Source of the DNA: Arenibacter sp041392165
GTDB lineage: Bacteria; Bacteroidota; Bacteroidia; Flavobacteriales; Flavobacteriaceae
Direction of reading: 5' to 3'
DNA: 64,000 bases
NCBI GenBank assembly: GCA_041392165.1
Contig: JAWKMN010000001.1
Span: 1 to 64,000 of the forward strand
Positions 45,823-54,817 of this stretch are shown one piece after another. Made by a program: the position numbers and the translations under genes. The notes beneath the pieces were generated by a model. It ran no database searches and was not told where the DNA came from. It saw nothing but the letters and a program-made list of their open reading frames with translations. Each line of letters begins with the position of its first letter. The stretch's first letter is position 1.

Positions 45823-47949
45823 TCATAACGTCCCTTCCTTTTCAAGGACACCCAACGCCAATCGAAGGGTTGAATACTCCATTTTTTCTTCAAAATGTTC
45901 AAAATAGGGTTTTAGGCCCTCCGGATCCTGTAGTTCTTCCTTTGCCTTGGCTACTTTGGCTACATCCTCCCTGGTGATCAGCCGGTATATATCAATATCC
46001 TTTCCGTTAAGGTACAGCTTTTCCAAATGGGCCAAAATGGTGTTGGGCTTAAGCCCCCGGATCTCCGCAATTTCTTCTACGGCAATCCCTTTCGAAAACA
46101 GCTCAAAGGTTTCCATAACGGTATCCGATTTCCTGACCTTCTTTTTCTTTTTTCCGGTTTCTGCCACTAGAAAGGCCTTGATTTCATTAATAAATACCTC
46201 CCCGTACACCTCCAATTTTCGCTGGCCCACCCCATTGATTCCTTTGAAGGCTTCATTGGTCAATGGTTTTTTGGATTCCATTTCTTTTAGGGTGGCATCA
46301 TTGAAAACCAGGTAGGCGGGAATATTCTCCTCTAGGGAAATATGATACCGCAATTGACGAAGTTTTTCAAACAGGGTATGGGCATTGATGGGCTTGGACT
46401 TGGTTTCCTTGCCTACCGCTATTTGTTCTTCCCTGGACAAGGGCCTGCTCAATTGCACCTTGGAATTGTTGAACAGTACGGCCTTGGCCAAATCGGTAAG
46501 ACGAAGTACGTTGTTCCTGTGGAAGGCAATCTCGCAGAGGCCTTGGTTGATAAGTTGAACGGTATAATGCTGCCAATGGTTCCAGGAAATATCCCTGCCG
46601 ATGCCATAGGTCCTTATTTCCTGATAATTTTTATCCAAAATGTTGGCATTTTGTGCGCCCCTCAACACATCTATTACTGTTCCGATAGCCTCCGACTCCT
46701 TTAATCTGGCTATGGTGGATAATATCTTTTGGGCCAGAACCGTACCATCAAAGAACTGAGGCGGATTTTTACAAACGTCACAATTACCACAATCAGCTTC
46801 TAAATATTCCCCAAAATAACTGAGTAAAATCTTTCTTCTGCAACTGGAGGCTTCCGAGAACTGTTTCATACGTTCCAGCTTGGCCAGCTGTACCTCCTCA
46901 TTGGCCGTACCGGAGGCAAATTTTTGCAATTGGATTACATCGGCATAGCTATGGAACAAAAGGGCGTGTGCCGCCAGTCCGTCCCTTCCGGACCTGCCTA
47001 TTTCCTGATAATAGCCCTCTATGTTTTTGGGCATATTGTAATGTACCACCCAACGCACGTTGGATTTATCTATCCCCATCCCAAAGGCAATGGTGGCACA
47101 TACGATCTGGATCTTGTCAAAAATAAAATCCTCCTGTACCCTGTTACGGCTCTCAAAATCCAATCCCGCATGGTAGGCCGCCGCCTTGATACCATTATTT
47201 AGGATCTTTTCAACCAGAGTTTCTGTGGATTTTCTGCTTAAACAGTAAATAATGCCCGATTCATTGGGCCTTTGTGCTATAAACTGAAGTATTTGGGATA
47301 CCCGGTCATGGGCCGCCCGTACCTCCAATGAAATATTTTTTCTATTAAAGGAAGCCAAAAAAAGCTTGGCCTTGGGCATCTGCAATTGCTCCAAAATATC
47401 CTGTCGGGTAGCCTTATCCGCGGTGGCCGTTAAGGCAATGATAGGCGTTTGGGGCAGGGAATCCTTTAAAAAACCCAATTGTTGGTAAGACGGCCTAAAA
47501 TCGTGTCCCCAGGAGGAAATACAATGGGCCTCGTCTACGGCCACACAACTAACAAACTCCTCTTTTAAAATAGGGGACAGGCCCTGCAAGCTTTCCGGTG
47601 CCACATAAAGCAGCTTTAATTCCCCTTTGCGGATACTGTTCAATATAGCCTGTTGTTCTTCTGTGGACTGACTACTGTTAAAAAAAGCTGCGGGGATACC
47701 GTTCACCGTTAGTCCGTCTACTTGATCCTTCATCAGGGCGATCAACGGAGAAATTACCAGGGTAATGCCCTTGAACATCAGTGCCGGCAACTGAAAACAA
47801 ATGGATTTACCACCGCCTGTGGGCATGATTACCAGACAATCCTCCCTATTCAAAACTGCGGTGATAACGGCCTCTTGTTGTTTTCTAAAGCGGTCAAAAC
47901 CAAAGTACTTTTTTAAATAGGGGATTAACTCGTTCTGGAAATCGGACAT
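45823..47949 (-). CDS. recQ: ATP-dependent DNA helicase RecQ
   Basis: 708 residues. Walker A is PTGGGKS (43-49), DEAH is at 139-142, with SSWGHDFRPSY following. The RecQ C-terminal zinc Cys residues appear in LSYFGEYLEADCGNCDVCKN, then winged-helix and HRDC domains (NEAFKGINGVGQRKLEVYGE). A C-terminal helix-turn-helix-like tail (VEEIAEIRGLKPNTILAHLE) is typical of longer bacterial RecQ proteins. It unwinds DNA in recombination and repair. The only neighbour is the divergent phosphoesterase gene. Confidence 0.97.
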   Translation of the reverse strand: MSDFQNELIPYLKKYFGFDRFRKQQEAVITAVLNREDCLVIMPTGGGKSICFQLPALMFKGITLVISPLIALMKDQVDGLTVNGIPAAFFNSSQSTEEQQAILNSIRKGELKLLYVAPESLQGLSPILKEEFVSCVAVDEAHCISSWGHDFRPSYQQLGFLKDSLPQTPIIALTATADKATRQDILEQLQMPKAKLFLASFNRKNISLEVRAAHDRVSQILQFIAQRPNESGIIYCLSRKSTETLVEKILNNGIKAAAYHAGLDFESRNRVQEDFIFDKIQIVCATIAFGMGIDKSNVRWVVHYNMPKNIEGYYQEIGRSGRDGLAAHALLFHSYADVIQLQKFASGTANEEVQLAKLERMKQFSEASSCRRKILLSYFGEYLEADCGNCDVCKNPPQFFDGTVLAQKILSTIARLKESEAIGTVIDVLRGAQNANILDKNYQEIRTYGIGRDISWNHWQHYTVQLINQGLCEIAFHRNNVLRLTDLAKAVLFNNSKVQLSRPLSREEQIAVGKETKSKPINAHTLFEKLRQLRYHISLEENIPAYLVFNDATLKEMESKKPLTNEAFKGINGVGQRKLEVYGEVFINEIKAFLVAETGKKKKKVRKSDTVMETFELFSKGIAVEEIAEIRGLKPNTILAHLEKLYLNGKDIDIYRLITREDVAKVAKAKEELQDPEGLKPYFEHFEEKMEYSTLRLALGVLEKEGTL

Positions 47950-48067
47950 GGGTATCGGTAATACGATTGTATGAAACGAAAATAATCATAATTGGAGTTT
48001 CATAACAACTTTCAGGCTCTTAATCTTTATAATTCCCCTACGGCTCTGCCTCTGGGTTTCCGATCAT

Positions 48068-48185
48068 ACCTCCCCTTGGGGGAGGTGGAATTGCTTTTTC
48101 GCAATTCCGAGCGAGGCAAAATACAAAATTTCGGCTTTTGGCCCTAAGGCCAAAATGATACCGATAGCTAACGGTACGGCGAAAT
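48068..48185. repeat. Cluster of four hairpins between recQ and the phosphoesterase gene
   Basis: In order: ACCTCCCC/GGGGAGGT (48068-48086), GGAATTGC/GCAATTCC (48087-48108), TTTTGGCC/GGCCAAAA with loop CTAA (48136-48155), and the near-palindrome TACCGATAGCTAACGGTA (48159-48176). ATTTCG (48128-48133) pairs with CGAAAT (48180-48185) to enclose the last two. The remainder of 47950-48388 includes the word repeat GTTCATTGTCCATTACTTA near 48290. Confidence 0.65.
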
Positions 48186-48332
48186 GCCACTAGGGCCCTG
48201 CCTTGAGGATAGTCGGTTTCAAGAAATTTTTTATTCCCAAAAACTAAACTAAGGACCGGGGGATAAGTAGGCAGTGGACAGTGTGACCATTGTTCATTGT
48301 CCATTACTTATGGCCTATGGTAATGGCTTTTT

Positions 48333-48340
48333 TATCTTTG
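48333..48340 (+). promoter_or_regulatory. Candidate -7 element for the phosphoesterase gene
   Basis: TATCTTTG fits TAnnTTTG and lies 48 bases before the chosen start at 48389. Confidence 0.4.
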
Positions 48341-48388
48341 CCAAAAAGGTTACATTTATCCAATACAACCTTAAATAAGTCTACCAAA

Positions 48389-49468
48389 ATGAATCTTAGA
48401 TATCGCTATTACCTGATCATTATCTTCTTATTTATATTTTCCTCAGTCATAAGTTCACAGGAAGCCTATATGGCTCCCAAGTTGTCCGATCCGGATTCCT
48501 GGTCCATTATTTTGGTTCCGGACACCCAGACCTACGTGAAGTTCGAAAGAAACCAGGGTATTTTGGAAACCATGACCGCCTGGATCAGTGAAAATATTGA
48601 TGCCCTTAATATAAAAATGGTATTGTGTACGGGCGATTTGGTAGAGCAGAACGAACTTTTGGTGCCGGACAAAGTAAATGGAAATATGCCCAGTAGGGAA
48701 CAATGGAGGGCCGTTTCCCAGGCCTTTGGGCGACTGGACGGAAAGGTGCCCTATATTTTGGCGGCAGGCAATCACGATTTCGGTTATAAAAGTGTGGAAA
48801 ACCGAAAATCCAATTACAGCCGGTATTTCCCTGTACATAGAAACCTATTGAACGCAAAGGCATTAAGGGCAGCTGGGAAGAATATAGACGGCTTGCCCTC
48901 TGTGGAGAATGCCACCTATGAACTGGTATCTCCCCAGCAAAGAAAATTTTTATTCCTAAACTTGGAATTCGCGCCCCGTGACACTATTTTACAATGGGCC
49001 AACAATGAGATTTCCAAAGAAATGTATAAAGATCATACAGTGGTAATGCTTACCCATTCCTATCTTAATGCCCAAAACAGACATATGGAAAAAGAAAACT
49101 ATCCTATAGAGGATGCCCATTATGGCAAGGCCCTGTGGGAAAAATTGGTTGCCCCTTCCAGGAATGTCCAATTGGTCTTTTCTGGCCATATAGGTTCCCC
49201 TAATAATTTTAAGGCGCATACTGCGTTTAAAACGGATAGGAACGCTGCCGGAAAAAAAGTGAACCAGATTACTTTTAATGCCCAGGCCATGGGTGGTGGT
49301 TGGCATGGCAATGGGGGAGATGGTTGGCTGCGGATCATGGAATTTTTGCCAGATGGGAAGACCGTGATCACCACTACGTTTTCACCTTATTTTGCCATAT
49401 CCCCTTCAACACAAAAAATGGCCTATCAACGGGACGATTACAACAATTTTAGTTTTCAATTGGATTGA
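48389..49468 (+). CDS. Secreted calcineurin-like metallophosphoesterase
   Basis: 359 residues from ATG 48389, chosen because it opens a signal peptide (MNLRYRYYLIIIFLFIFSS). The two-metal site is complete: VPDTQ, CTGDLVEQNE, AAGNHDFGY, LTHSYLN and SGHIG. The substrate cannot be told. It resembles exported phosphoesterases that act on nucleotides or phosphodiesters. It has its own promoter candidate and no operon partner. Confidence 0.88.
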   Translation: MNLRYRYYLIIIFLFIFSSVISSQEAYMAPKLSDPDSWSIILVPDTQTYVKFERNQGILETMTAWISENIDALNIKMVLCTGDLVEQNELLVPDKVNGNMPSREQWRAVSQAFGRLDGKVPYILAAGNHDFGYKSVENRKSNYSRYFPVHRNLLNAKALRAAGKNIDGLPSVENATYELVSPQQRKFLFLNLEFAPRDTILQWANNEISKEMYKDHTVVMLTHSYLNAQNRHMEKENYPIEDAHYGKALWEKLVAPSRNVQLVFSGHIGSPNNFKAHTAFKTDRNAAGKKVNQITFNAQAMGGGWHGNGGDGWLRIMEFLPDGKTVITTTFSPYFAISPSTQKMAYQRDDYNNFSFQLD

Positions 49469-49671
49469 TGCTGCCATAAGAGAAGGACCGATTACAGGGT
49501 TTTGGGATCAAATCCTTAAAAACCAAGGCTAAAATCGACCTAAAACCAATGCATATGTAAGATATTTCTTAATAACGTATACTGTAAGTCGAAAATTGCC
49601 GTTTTTTTAACATATTAATGTATAAGCACTTATTTTAGCCTCGTTAAATATGTTTTAAACCCCAAGAAACA

Positions 49672-50454
49672 ATGAAAACATTTAAGTATTTAGTTTTAAG
49701 CTTTGTATTTATCGGAATCGCTGCTTGTAGCAATGACGCCTTGAACAACTTAAACAATGAAAGTCTGACCTCTGAACAGGTTAAATCCCAAATGGAGGCC
49801 AATTCCATTTCGGACGGCTTGGACGAGTTGGTTTCTGAATTGTTGATCAATGACAAGGTGGAAAACTCCAACAAGACCAACACCGAGTGCGCAACTTTAG
49901 CGTTTACCGAAGAAAGTATTACGGTAGCCTACGATCAATGCACGATTCAGGGTAAGACCATAAGTGGAACAATGGTACTGACAGGAAACAACGGCAGTAC
50001 CGATGGCAGTAAGGGCAGTTTTGCCGTTACTTTTACCGATTTCACCTATAACGACTATTTGTTGAACGGTACCAAGACCTTATCTTTTGATTTTTCCGAT
50101 CCCAATAGTCCAACCTTTACCATAGTTACCGATGCTACTTTTAAGGATGCCAATGGGGACATTGTAATCTGGAAGGGAAATAGGGTACTCAGCTGGCATT
50201 TGGATCAGATCAATGCCGAGGGAGCCGATGTTAGCTGTACTGGAAATTGGGACATTACCGTAGATGATATTACCTATCAATTTAAAGTGACCGAACCATT
50301 ATCGGCCAATTTGGGATGTGCCTTTATTACTTCCGGAGTTGTGCAATTGGAAGTAGATGGTATGACGGCTTCCCTGGACTTTGGCAATGGTAGTTGCGAT
50401 CAATCCGGTATCGTTACCTATCCCAACGGGGAATCTGAAGAAATTAGCTGGTAG
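49672..50454 (+). CDS. Hypothetical lipoprotein, 260 residues
   Basis: The signal MKTFKYLVLSFVFIGIAAC ends at a lipobox Cys. The mature part is acidic and beta-rich, with repeated Thr/Asp/Gly and four or more Cys residues (TECATL, YDQCTI, DVSCTGNW, NLGCAF, GSCDQSG) that may form disulfides. It carries no known enzyme motif. It is a probable surface or periplasmic lipoprotein. A strong terminator follows. Confidence 0.75.
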   Translation: MKTFKYLVLSFVFIGIAACSNDALNNLNNESLTSEQVKSQMEANSISDGLDELVSELLINDKVENSNKTNTECATLAFTEESITVAYDQCTIQGKTISGTMVLTGNNGSTDGSKGSFAVTFTDFTYNDYLLNGTKTLSFDFSDPNSPTFTIVTDATFKDANGDIVIWKGNRVLSWHLDQINAEGADVSCTGNWDITVDDITYQFKVTEPLSANLGCAFITSGVVQLEVDGMTASLDFGNGSCDQSGIVTYPNGESEEISW

Positions 50455-50478
50455 TTGCATAATCTCCATAGATATTAG

Positions 50479-50510
50479 AAAACCCCGATGAATTTCATCG
50501 GGGTTTCTTT
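50479..50510 (+). terminator. Terminator after the lipoprotein gene
   Basis: AAACCCCGATG and CATCGGGGTTT around AATTT, then a CTTTTT run. The rest of the 50455-50834 gap shows no gene. Confidence 0.85.
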
Positions 50511-50834
50511 TTGGGTTACGTTTCTGTTTATGTTAGTGTTAATTTAATGGTAATGGGGGCAGGGGGGAGTGGAAGGGAATAACTCGCCTGGAAATAGAAG
50601 TAGAGATAAAGAAAAGTAAGGTTTACAGAGGAATTGTGCCGTTTGTCCAAGAAATAAGGTGGTACGTCGGGGGATACACCAGTGTTAATTTTGGTTTAAA
50701 CTAATGTTAATGAGGAAATTACTTATGGAAAAGTGGGATTTATGTCGTAACTTTTAGGTACAAATCAATTAAATCAAATTATATAAGAGTGTACCAAAGA
50801 AAAATCCGTTAACCCTAAAAACACAGCTTACACC

Positions 50835-51173
50835 ATGGAAACAACCCCAAAAATTAGTAGAAATTTAATTAATAGGCCTTCCAATAGTGGATGTATTCTA
50901 AAATTGGAGCGTACCAATAATGATTTGTGCCAATTGGAAAGAAAACTGACCTCGTATGTATGTGAACCCAACACTTATTCCTTGTTCATTAAATCTGAGG
51001 CCCTCCGACAAACTTTGAGCAACTTAAAAACAACGAATGCCGAATTGATCAAGGCATTAAAAAGGGAAAAGGATTTAAAGATCGAACTCTTTGAAAAAAC
51101 AATAGCCCAAATCCGATCCTATCTGGAAATACAAAAGTCGGTCGAAGAATACAGCAATATGTTGAGGTATTAA
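50835..51173 (+). CDS. Hypothetical coiled-coil protein, 112 residues
   Basis: A soluble small protein, helical from about residue 22, with heptad-like spacing in SEALRQTLSNLKTTNAELIK and KTIAQIRSYLEIQKSVEEYS. The N terminus is polar. No family recognised. It is the last gene before the AT-rich patch and carries two hairpins after its stop. Confidence 0.6.
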   Translation: METTPKISRNLINRPSNSGCILKLERTNNDLCQLERKLTSYVCEPNTYSLFIKSEALRQTLSNLKTTNAELIKALKREKDLKIELFEKTIAQIRSYLEIQKSVEEYSNMLRY

Positions 51174-51177
51174 AGAT

Positions 51178-51250
51178 TCCCGTAATTTTCCCGAAATCTT
51201 GGGAAAACGGGTAAAAAAAGCTCCTGATCTTGATATCCGAAGCTTTTTTT
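51178..51250 (+). terminator. Tandem terminator hairpins
   Basis: First hairpin: CCCGTAATTTTCCC pairs with GGGAAAACGGG (about 51178-51211). Second: AAAAAAAGCT (51213-51222) pairs with AGCTTTTTTT (51241-51250), ending in a T7 run. Confidence 0.7.
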
Positions 51251-51299
51251 GTGGGACGAAATGACATCACATAAAAATAGAGGATACTGTTAGGTGATA

Positions 51300-51720
51300 G
51301 GGCTTTTAAAAAAGTTTTATTTTACATAATGTAAATTATAGTACAAATTATGACGGTTTCGTAAAACGGCGTATGCTTGCATTTTACATAATTGCAGATA
51401 CGACCTTCGCGTCAGCGGATCATATCGTCAGCCATTATGTAAAAGCCGTTTTACTGAAAGGCTTATTAATATTCGTAAGTCAATTTTTATGCGCAAATAC
51501 TTATGCAGTTTATATTTTATTAAATCGGTATTCGTGAATGCTTCGCATTTCTCAGCCACTTGGCCAGTGCCATTAAAAGCTTCGCTTTTCGTTATTGTTG
51601 AAACCATTAGTTTACCGGTGTATTTGAAAAGAAAAATTTCATAAGCTTTTCCTCAGCTTTCCGCAAACGCTTAAAATTTCGCTGAAGCGTAAATTTCTGA
51701 GCACTTGCTCAAATGCTCCC
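51300..51720. other. AT-rich region with nested inverted repeats and small hairpins, no gene
   Basis: Outer arms GTAAAACGGC (51361-51370) and GCCGTTTTAC (51445-51454) enclose inner arms TTTTACATAAT (51382-51392) and ATTATGTAAAA (51434-51444). Further hairpins are AAAAGCTTCGCTTTT (51575-51589), ACGCTT/AAGCGT and TGAGCACTTGCTCA (51698-51711). The overall look is like cassette or attC-type spacer DNA, but no integrase is present. Confidence 0.5.
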
Positions 51721-51770
51721 CTAATTGAAATTTATATTTCTGTACCTTTTAATATTATGTCAAATAGAAT

Positions 51771-52010
51771 TTAATCTTTGGTGGGTACTAACAACTCTCT
51801 TATATCAACATCTAAAATGATAGCAATCTTTTTAAGGTCTTTAAGATGCGGTTGAGATTTATTATTACATATAGCAGCCACAGATGTAGTACTCTTTCCA
51901 AGTTGCTTAGCTAGCCAAACCTGTGACTTTTCTTGGATAACCAGTACTTCTTTTACTCTATTTATTCTATCTGCCATTTGATAAAGTTCTACATCAAATA
52001 TATAACTCAT
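51771..52010 (-). CDS. XRE-family helix-turn-helix regulator
   Basis: 79 residues, or 68 from the second Met at 51977. The Cro/CI helix-turn-helix is QVWLAKQLGKSTTSVAAICN followed by QPHLKDLKKIAIILDVDIRE. It has no effector domain and no toxin-like partner, so it is a stand-alone regulator or the orphan half of a pair. Base composition is AT-rich like the surrounding patch. Confidence 0.8.
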   Translation of the reverse strand: MSYIFDVELYQMADRINRVKEVLVIQEKSQVWLAKQLGKSTTSVAAICNNKSQPHLKDLKKIAIILDVDIRELLVPTKD

Positions 52011-52165
52011 TCTTACCTAAATACAGCTTTAACTTAAATTTCAATAACTATGGCTTGCATATTTAAATAATTTAATATAAGTTTGATTTAAACATATAAA
52101 AGTAAAACTTACATAAAAATAATCTATACTTAAATATTTCCTGTTAACAACTTTAATCCCCTATT

Positions 52166-52321
52166 ATGCCATATCCGAGATATACCAAAGCCGATTTAGA
52201 ACAAATTGTAGGTGCTCAATTGGAGAATTTGAACGCAAATAAGAAACTGAATGATGAAATTGAGGGTTTTAAGAAAAAGATTAAACCTTACCCAAATGGC
52301 CACAGAAAACAAAAGTCCTAA
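52166..52321 (+). CDS. Possible small protein, 51 residues
   Basis: An open frame starting MPYPRYTKADLEQIVG, with a helical middle rich in Asn, Lys and Glu and a basic tail (HRKQKS). It diverges from the HTH gene. No family recognised. Codon use is normal, but the evidence is thin. Confidence 0.4.
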   Translation: MPYPRYTKADLEQIVGAQLENLNANKKLNDEIEGFKKKIKPYPNGHRKQKS

Positions 52322-52646
52322 AAGGCTTTCTATCTTTTGCCTTGATGCAAAAGAAATCGAGTTTACGAGATTCACGAACAACAAAAATTGAAATAAAAAT
52401 GCGTGAGCTAAACAAAAAATCAAGAAGAAAATATGCTTCCGCGCGCCCTTTGTGCCTTGTAGCTTCGCTACTTGGGCGTTTCACGCCCCCACACAAAGCC
52501 CAGGGCAATGGCTCTTTGTGCCAAGCCACAAATTCACTCCCCTCCTCGCCCGCATTTTCTTCTGATCACTTCCCTATACCTATGCTTACTAAAATTCTAA
52601 TAGTACAACTGGAAGATTACTAGTTTATTTAATTAAATTTAGAAAT
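52322..52646. other. Intergenic region without a supported gene
   Basis: 325 bases. GC-rich words (CTTCGCTACTTGGGCGTTTC) break the local AT-rich composition. Open frames on both strands here are Arg/Pro-rich and look spurious. Confidence 0.5.
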
Positions 52647-53585
52647 ATGAAAATTGGGAACATGTTAATAATAGCTGGTATTCTAATAATTGCTTTAGGG
52701 ACTTGGGCAATAAGTAAGGGCAATGAATTAAACGATTCGAAAACCATCAAAGACTTAAAAGATTCGTTAAATCTAAAAAACGAAGAACTACAGCAAAAAA
52801 CAGATAAAGTAGGTGAATTAACCAACCAGGTTTTAAATTTTTCAAAAGAATTGGATAGTAATACTGCGGAAATTGCAAAAATCCAAAAGGATATAGTTAA
52901 ACTAAGTTCTAATACTAATAAAACTACAAATAAGGTTTTAGAGTTGTCAAAAACATTGGATTCTAATACTGTAAATATTTCAAGAATATCCACAGAGATT
53001 TCAGGAATAGCCTCAAAAACAAATCAATTAACAAACATCATTCTTAATGAACAAAGGGAGAAAGGTGCTATCAAATTTAAAGTTCCAAATACTCGGAATT
53101 TCTTACTTAACCTTGGGGGTAATATTGTTGCGAAAAGTCGCAAAGCTTTCGAGGAAGGATTTATTATAAAGTTTTTCAACGTAGGTGAACTACCAATTTA
53201 TTTGCAAATCGATGGGGATGACCTTTTGGTCTCAGCTGTATTAAAAGATAGAAAAAGAAATATAATACTCGAGATGGATAACAACGAGTGGGCTTTAGAC
53301 AAAAGCAGCAATTTCTCTATTAATTATGATGAATCAGCTTTGGAAATAATCGATAGCCGAGGCTTAATTAGTTTGCAGATTCAACTAATAGGAAACCAAT
53401 TTATATTTAAAGGTATAGTTTTTCAATACAAAACTGGAGTAATAATATTCACTGATAAAGTAGCAAGCCTTATGAGCTATGATAGTGAAGATTTTGAAAA
53501 AAAACTGTTTGATGAAATGATTCAAACTCCAAGGTTATTTAAACATGTCGGGGCAGATTATCTCGGTAAACGAGTAACTAATTAA
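52647..53585 (+). CDS. Membrane-anchored coiled-coil protein with a 35-residue repeat
   Basis: 312 residues. One N-terminal membrane helix (MLIIAGILIIALGTWAI) is followed by a coiled coil containing a tandem repeat: TNQVLNFSKELDSNT (59-73) recurs as TNKVLELSKTLDSNT (94-108), with a partial third start at 129. The C-terminal 170 residues look like a mixed beta domain, unassigned. Local GC is near 32% in a sampled line, against about 45-47% in backbone lines, so it was probably acquired. Function unknown. Confidence 0.65.
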   Translation: MKIGNMLIIAGILIIALGTWAISKGNELNDSKTIKDLKDSLNLKNEELQQKTDKVGELTNQVLNFSKELDSNTAEIAKIQKDIVKLSSNTNKTTNKVLELSKTLDSNTVNISRISTEISGIASKTNQLTNIILNEQREKGAIKFKVPNTRNFLLNLGGNIVAKSRKAFEEGFIIKFFNVGELPIYLQIDGDDLLVSAVLKDRKRNIILEMDNNEWALDKSSNFSINYDESALEIIDSRGLISLQIQLIGNQFIFKGIVFQYKTGVIIFTDKVASLMSYDSEDFEKKLFDEMIQTPRLFKHVGADYLGKRVTN

Positions 53586-54110
53586 ACGTTAGCAACCTTA
53601 TCATTCTACACACATACCCTCTCCTCCTACCTCGGTTCGTGTAAAAAGTGTTCCATTTTTAAAATGATATTTTGAGAAGAAATTTTTCAGGGAGTGCCGT
53701 ACAAACTTTCGCTTTTACCAAAGCTCAAGTTACATAACGCGAGATCATTATAGTACATTTTGTATTATTGGTTTAGCCAGTAGCTGAAGCAATAATCAAG
53801 AAGGTTGGCGCGCTGGCGAAATTCCACAGAAGTTTAATCCAAGTAGTTATAATTCCATTATGCAAAATATCCCAGAACATTTTATTATTTAAGCAAATTA
53901 TGAGCAGGGTCATGAATCTTTATAAGTGGTATGCTCCGCATGGCTAAATAATTCATTTGTATCTATAATTTGCCATAATTTAAAATAGAAATCCAGCGAA
54001 TAATTATCCATCGTTTGCCGACGTCATATAAAAGCTTCACTTTTTGCACTGTTTTAAAATTTGCCTACTTAATAAAATGTACGTCAAAAAAAAATTTACG
54101 AGTTGCCTAT
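53586..54110. other. AT-rich region with no supported gene
   Basis: 525 bases between the coiled-coil gene and the response regulator. CGTTAGCAAC follows the upstream stop, and GTTACATAACGCGAGATC lies at about 53730-53747. These read like decayed cassette or insertion-sequence edges, but no transposase remains. Confidence 0.4.
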
Positions 54111-54761
54111 TTATATAATCCTCTTTTTCTTTGCCATTGCAATGGCTTCAATTTTGGAGTGTACCTGCAGTTTTTTGTAAATGTTTTCGATATGTCTCCG
54201 GACGGTGGCGGGAGATACGATCAGGTTTTCGGCTATGGAGGTGTACGGAAGTCCGGTGGACAATTGTTCCAATACCTTCACTTCCCTGCCCGTAAGTTTT
54301 ACGGTTTCCTCCGCCGTATCTTTTTGTAGCTGCAATGGCGAGCGCAGAAGGTTCAGGGTTTTGAGGGCAATGGAAGGGGTCATTGCGGCACCACCCTCCA
54401 AAGTTTGGATCATGGCATCGTAAAGTGCCTGCGGGGGGGTGTCCTTCAACAGGTATCCGTCCGCACCGGACTGTATGGCATTGAAGATATTTTCATCATC
54501 GTCAAAAACCGTAAGTACAATGGTCTTTATCTGAGGATATTTTTGCTTCACCAAAGCCGTGGTTTCAATACCGTTTTGCTTCGGCATTTCAATATCCATC
54601 AATATAAGGTCTATATGGCGGTTCCCGTTCAATTTTTCCATGCATTCCAATCCGTTGTTGGCGGTAAAGGAAATCATTATATCGTCAAAAAACGAAAGTT
54701 TTTCCTTGACGCTTTTTATCAGGAAATTATTGTCGTCTATAATGGCCGTCCGTATTTTCAT
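54111..54761 (-). CDS. LuxR/NarL-type response regulator
   Basis: 216 residues. The receiver domain has IIDDNNF, phospho-acceptor Asp56 in LILMDIEMP and the later Lys in YLLKDTPP. A C-terminal LuxR helix-turn-helix (LTGREVKVLEQLSTGLPYTS) binds DNA. It lies 56 bases after the TPR sensor kinase and is its obvious partner. The regulated genes are probably in the same operon, which is inference. Confidence 0.92.
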   Translation of the reverse strand: MKIRTAIIDDNNFLIKSVKEKLSFFDDIMISFTANNGLECMEKLNGNRHIDLILMDIEMPKQNGIETTALVKQKYPQIKTIVLTVFDDDENIFNAIQSGADGYLLKDTPPQALYDAMIQTLEGGAAMTPSIALKTLNLLRSPLQLQKDTAEETVKLTGREVKVLEQLSTGLPYTSIAENLIVSPATVRRHIENIYKKLQVHSKIEAIAMAKKKRII

Positions 54762-54817
54762 CTGTCATTAGTTATTGTTTTTTATAATCGGACCTGCCCT
54801 TGCCGGCCGAATTATTT

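Noticed and set aside
52342..52623. A 93-codon frame near the coiled-coil gene
   Set aside because: It is rich in Arg, Ser and Pro from GC-rich words, overlaps an equally poor frame on the other strand, and has no start context.
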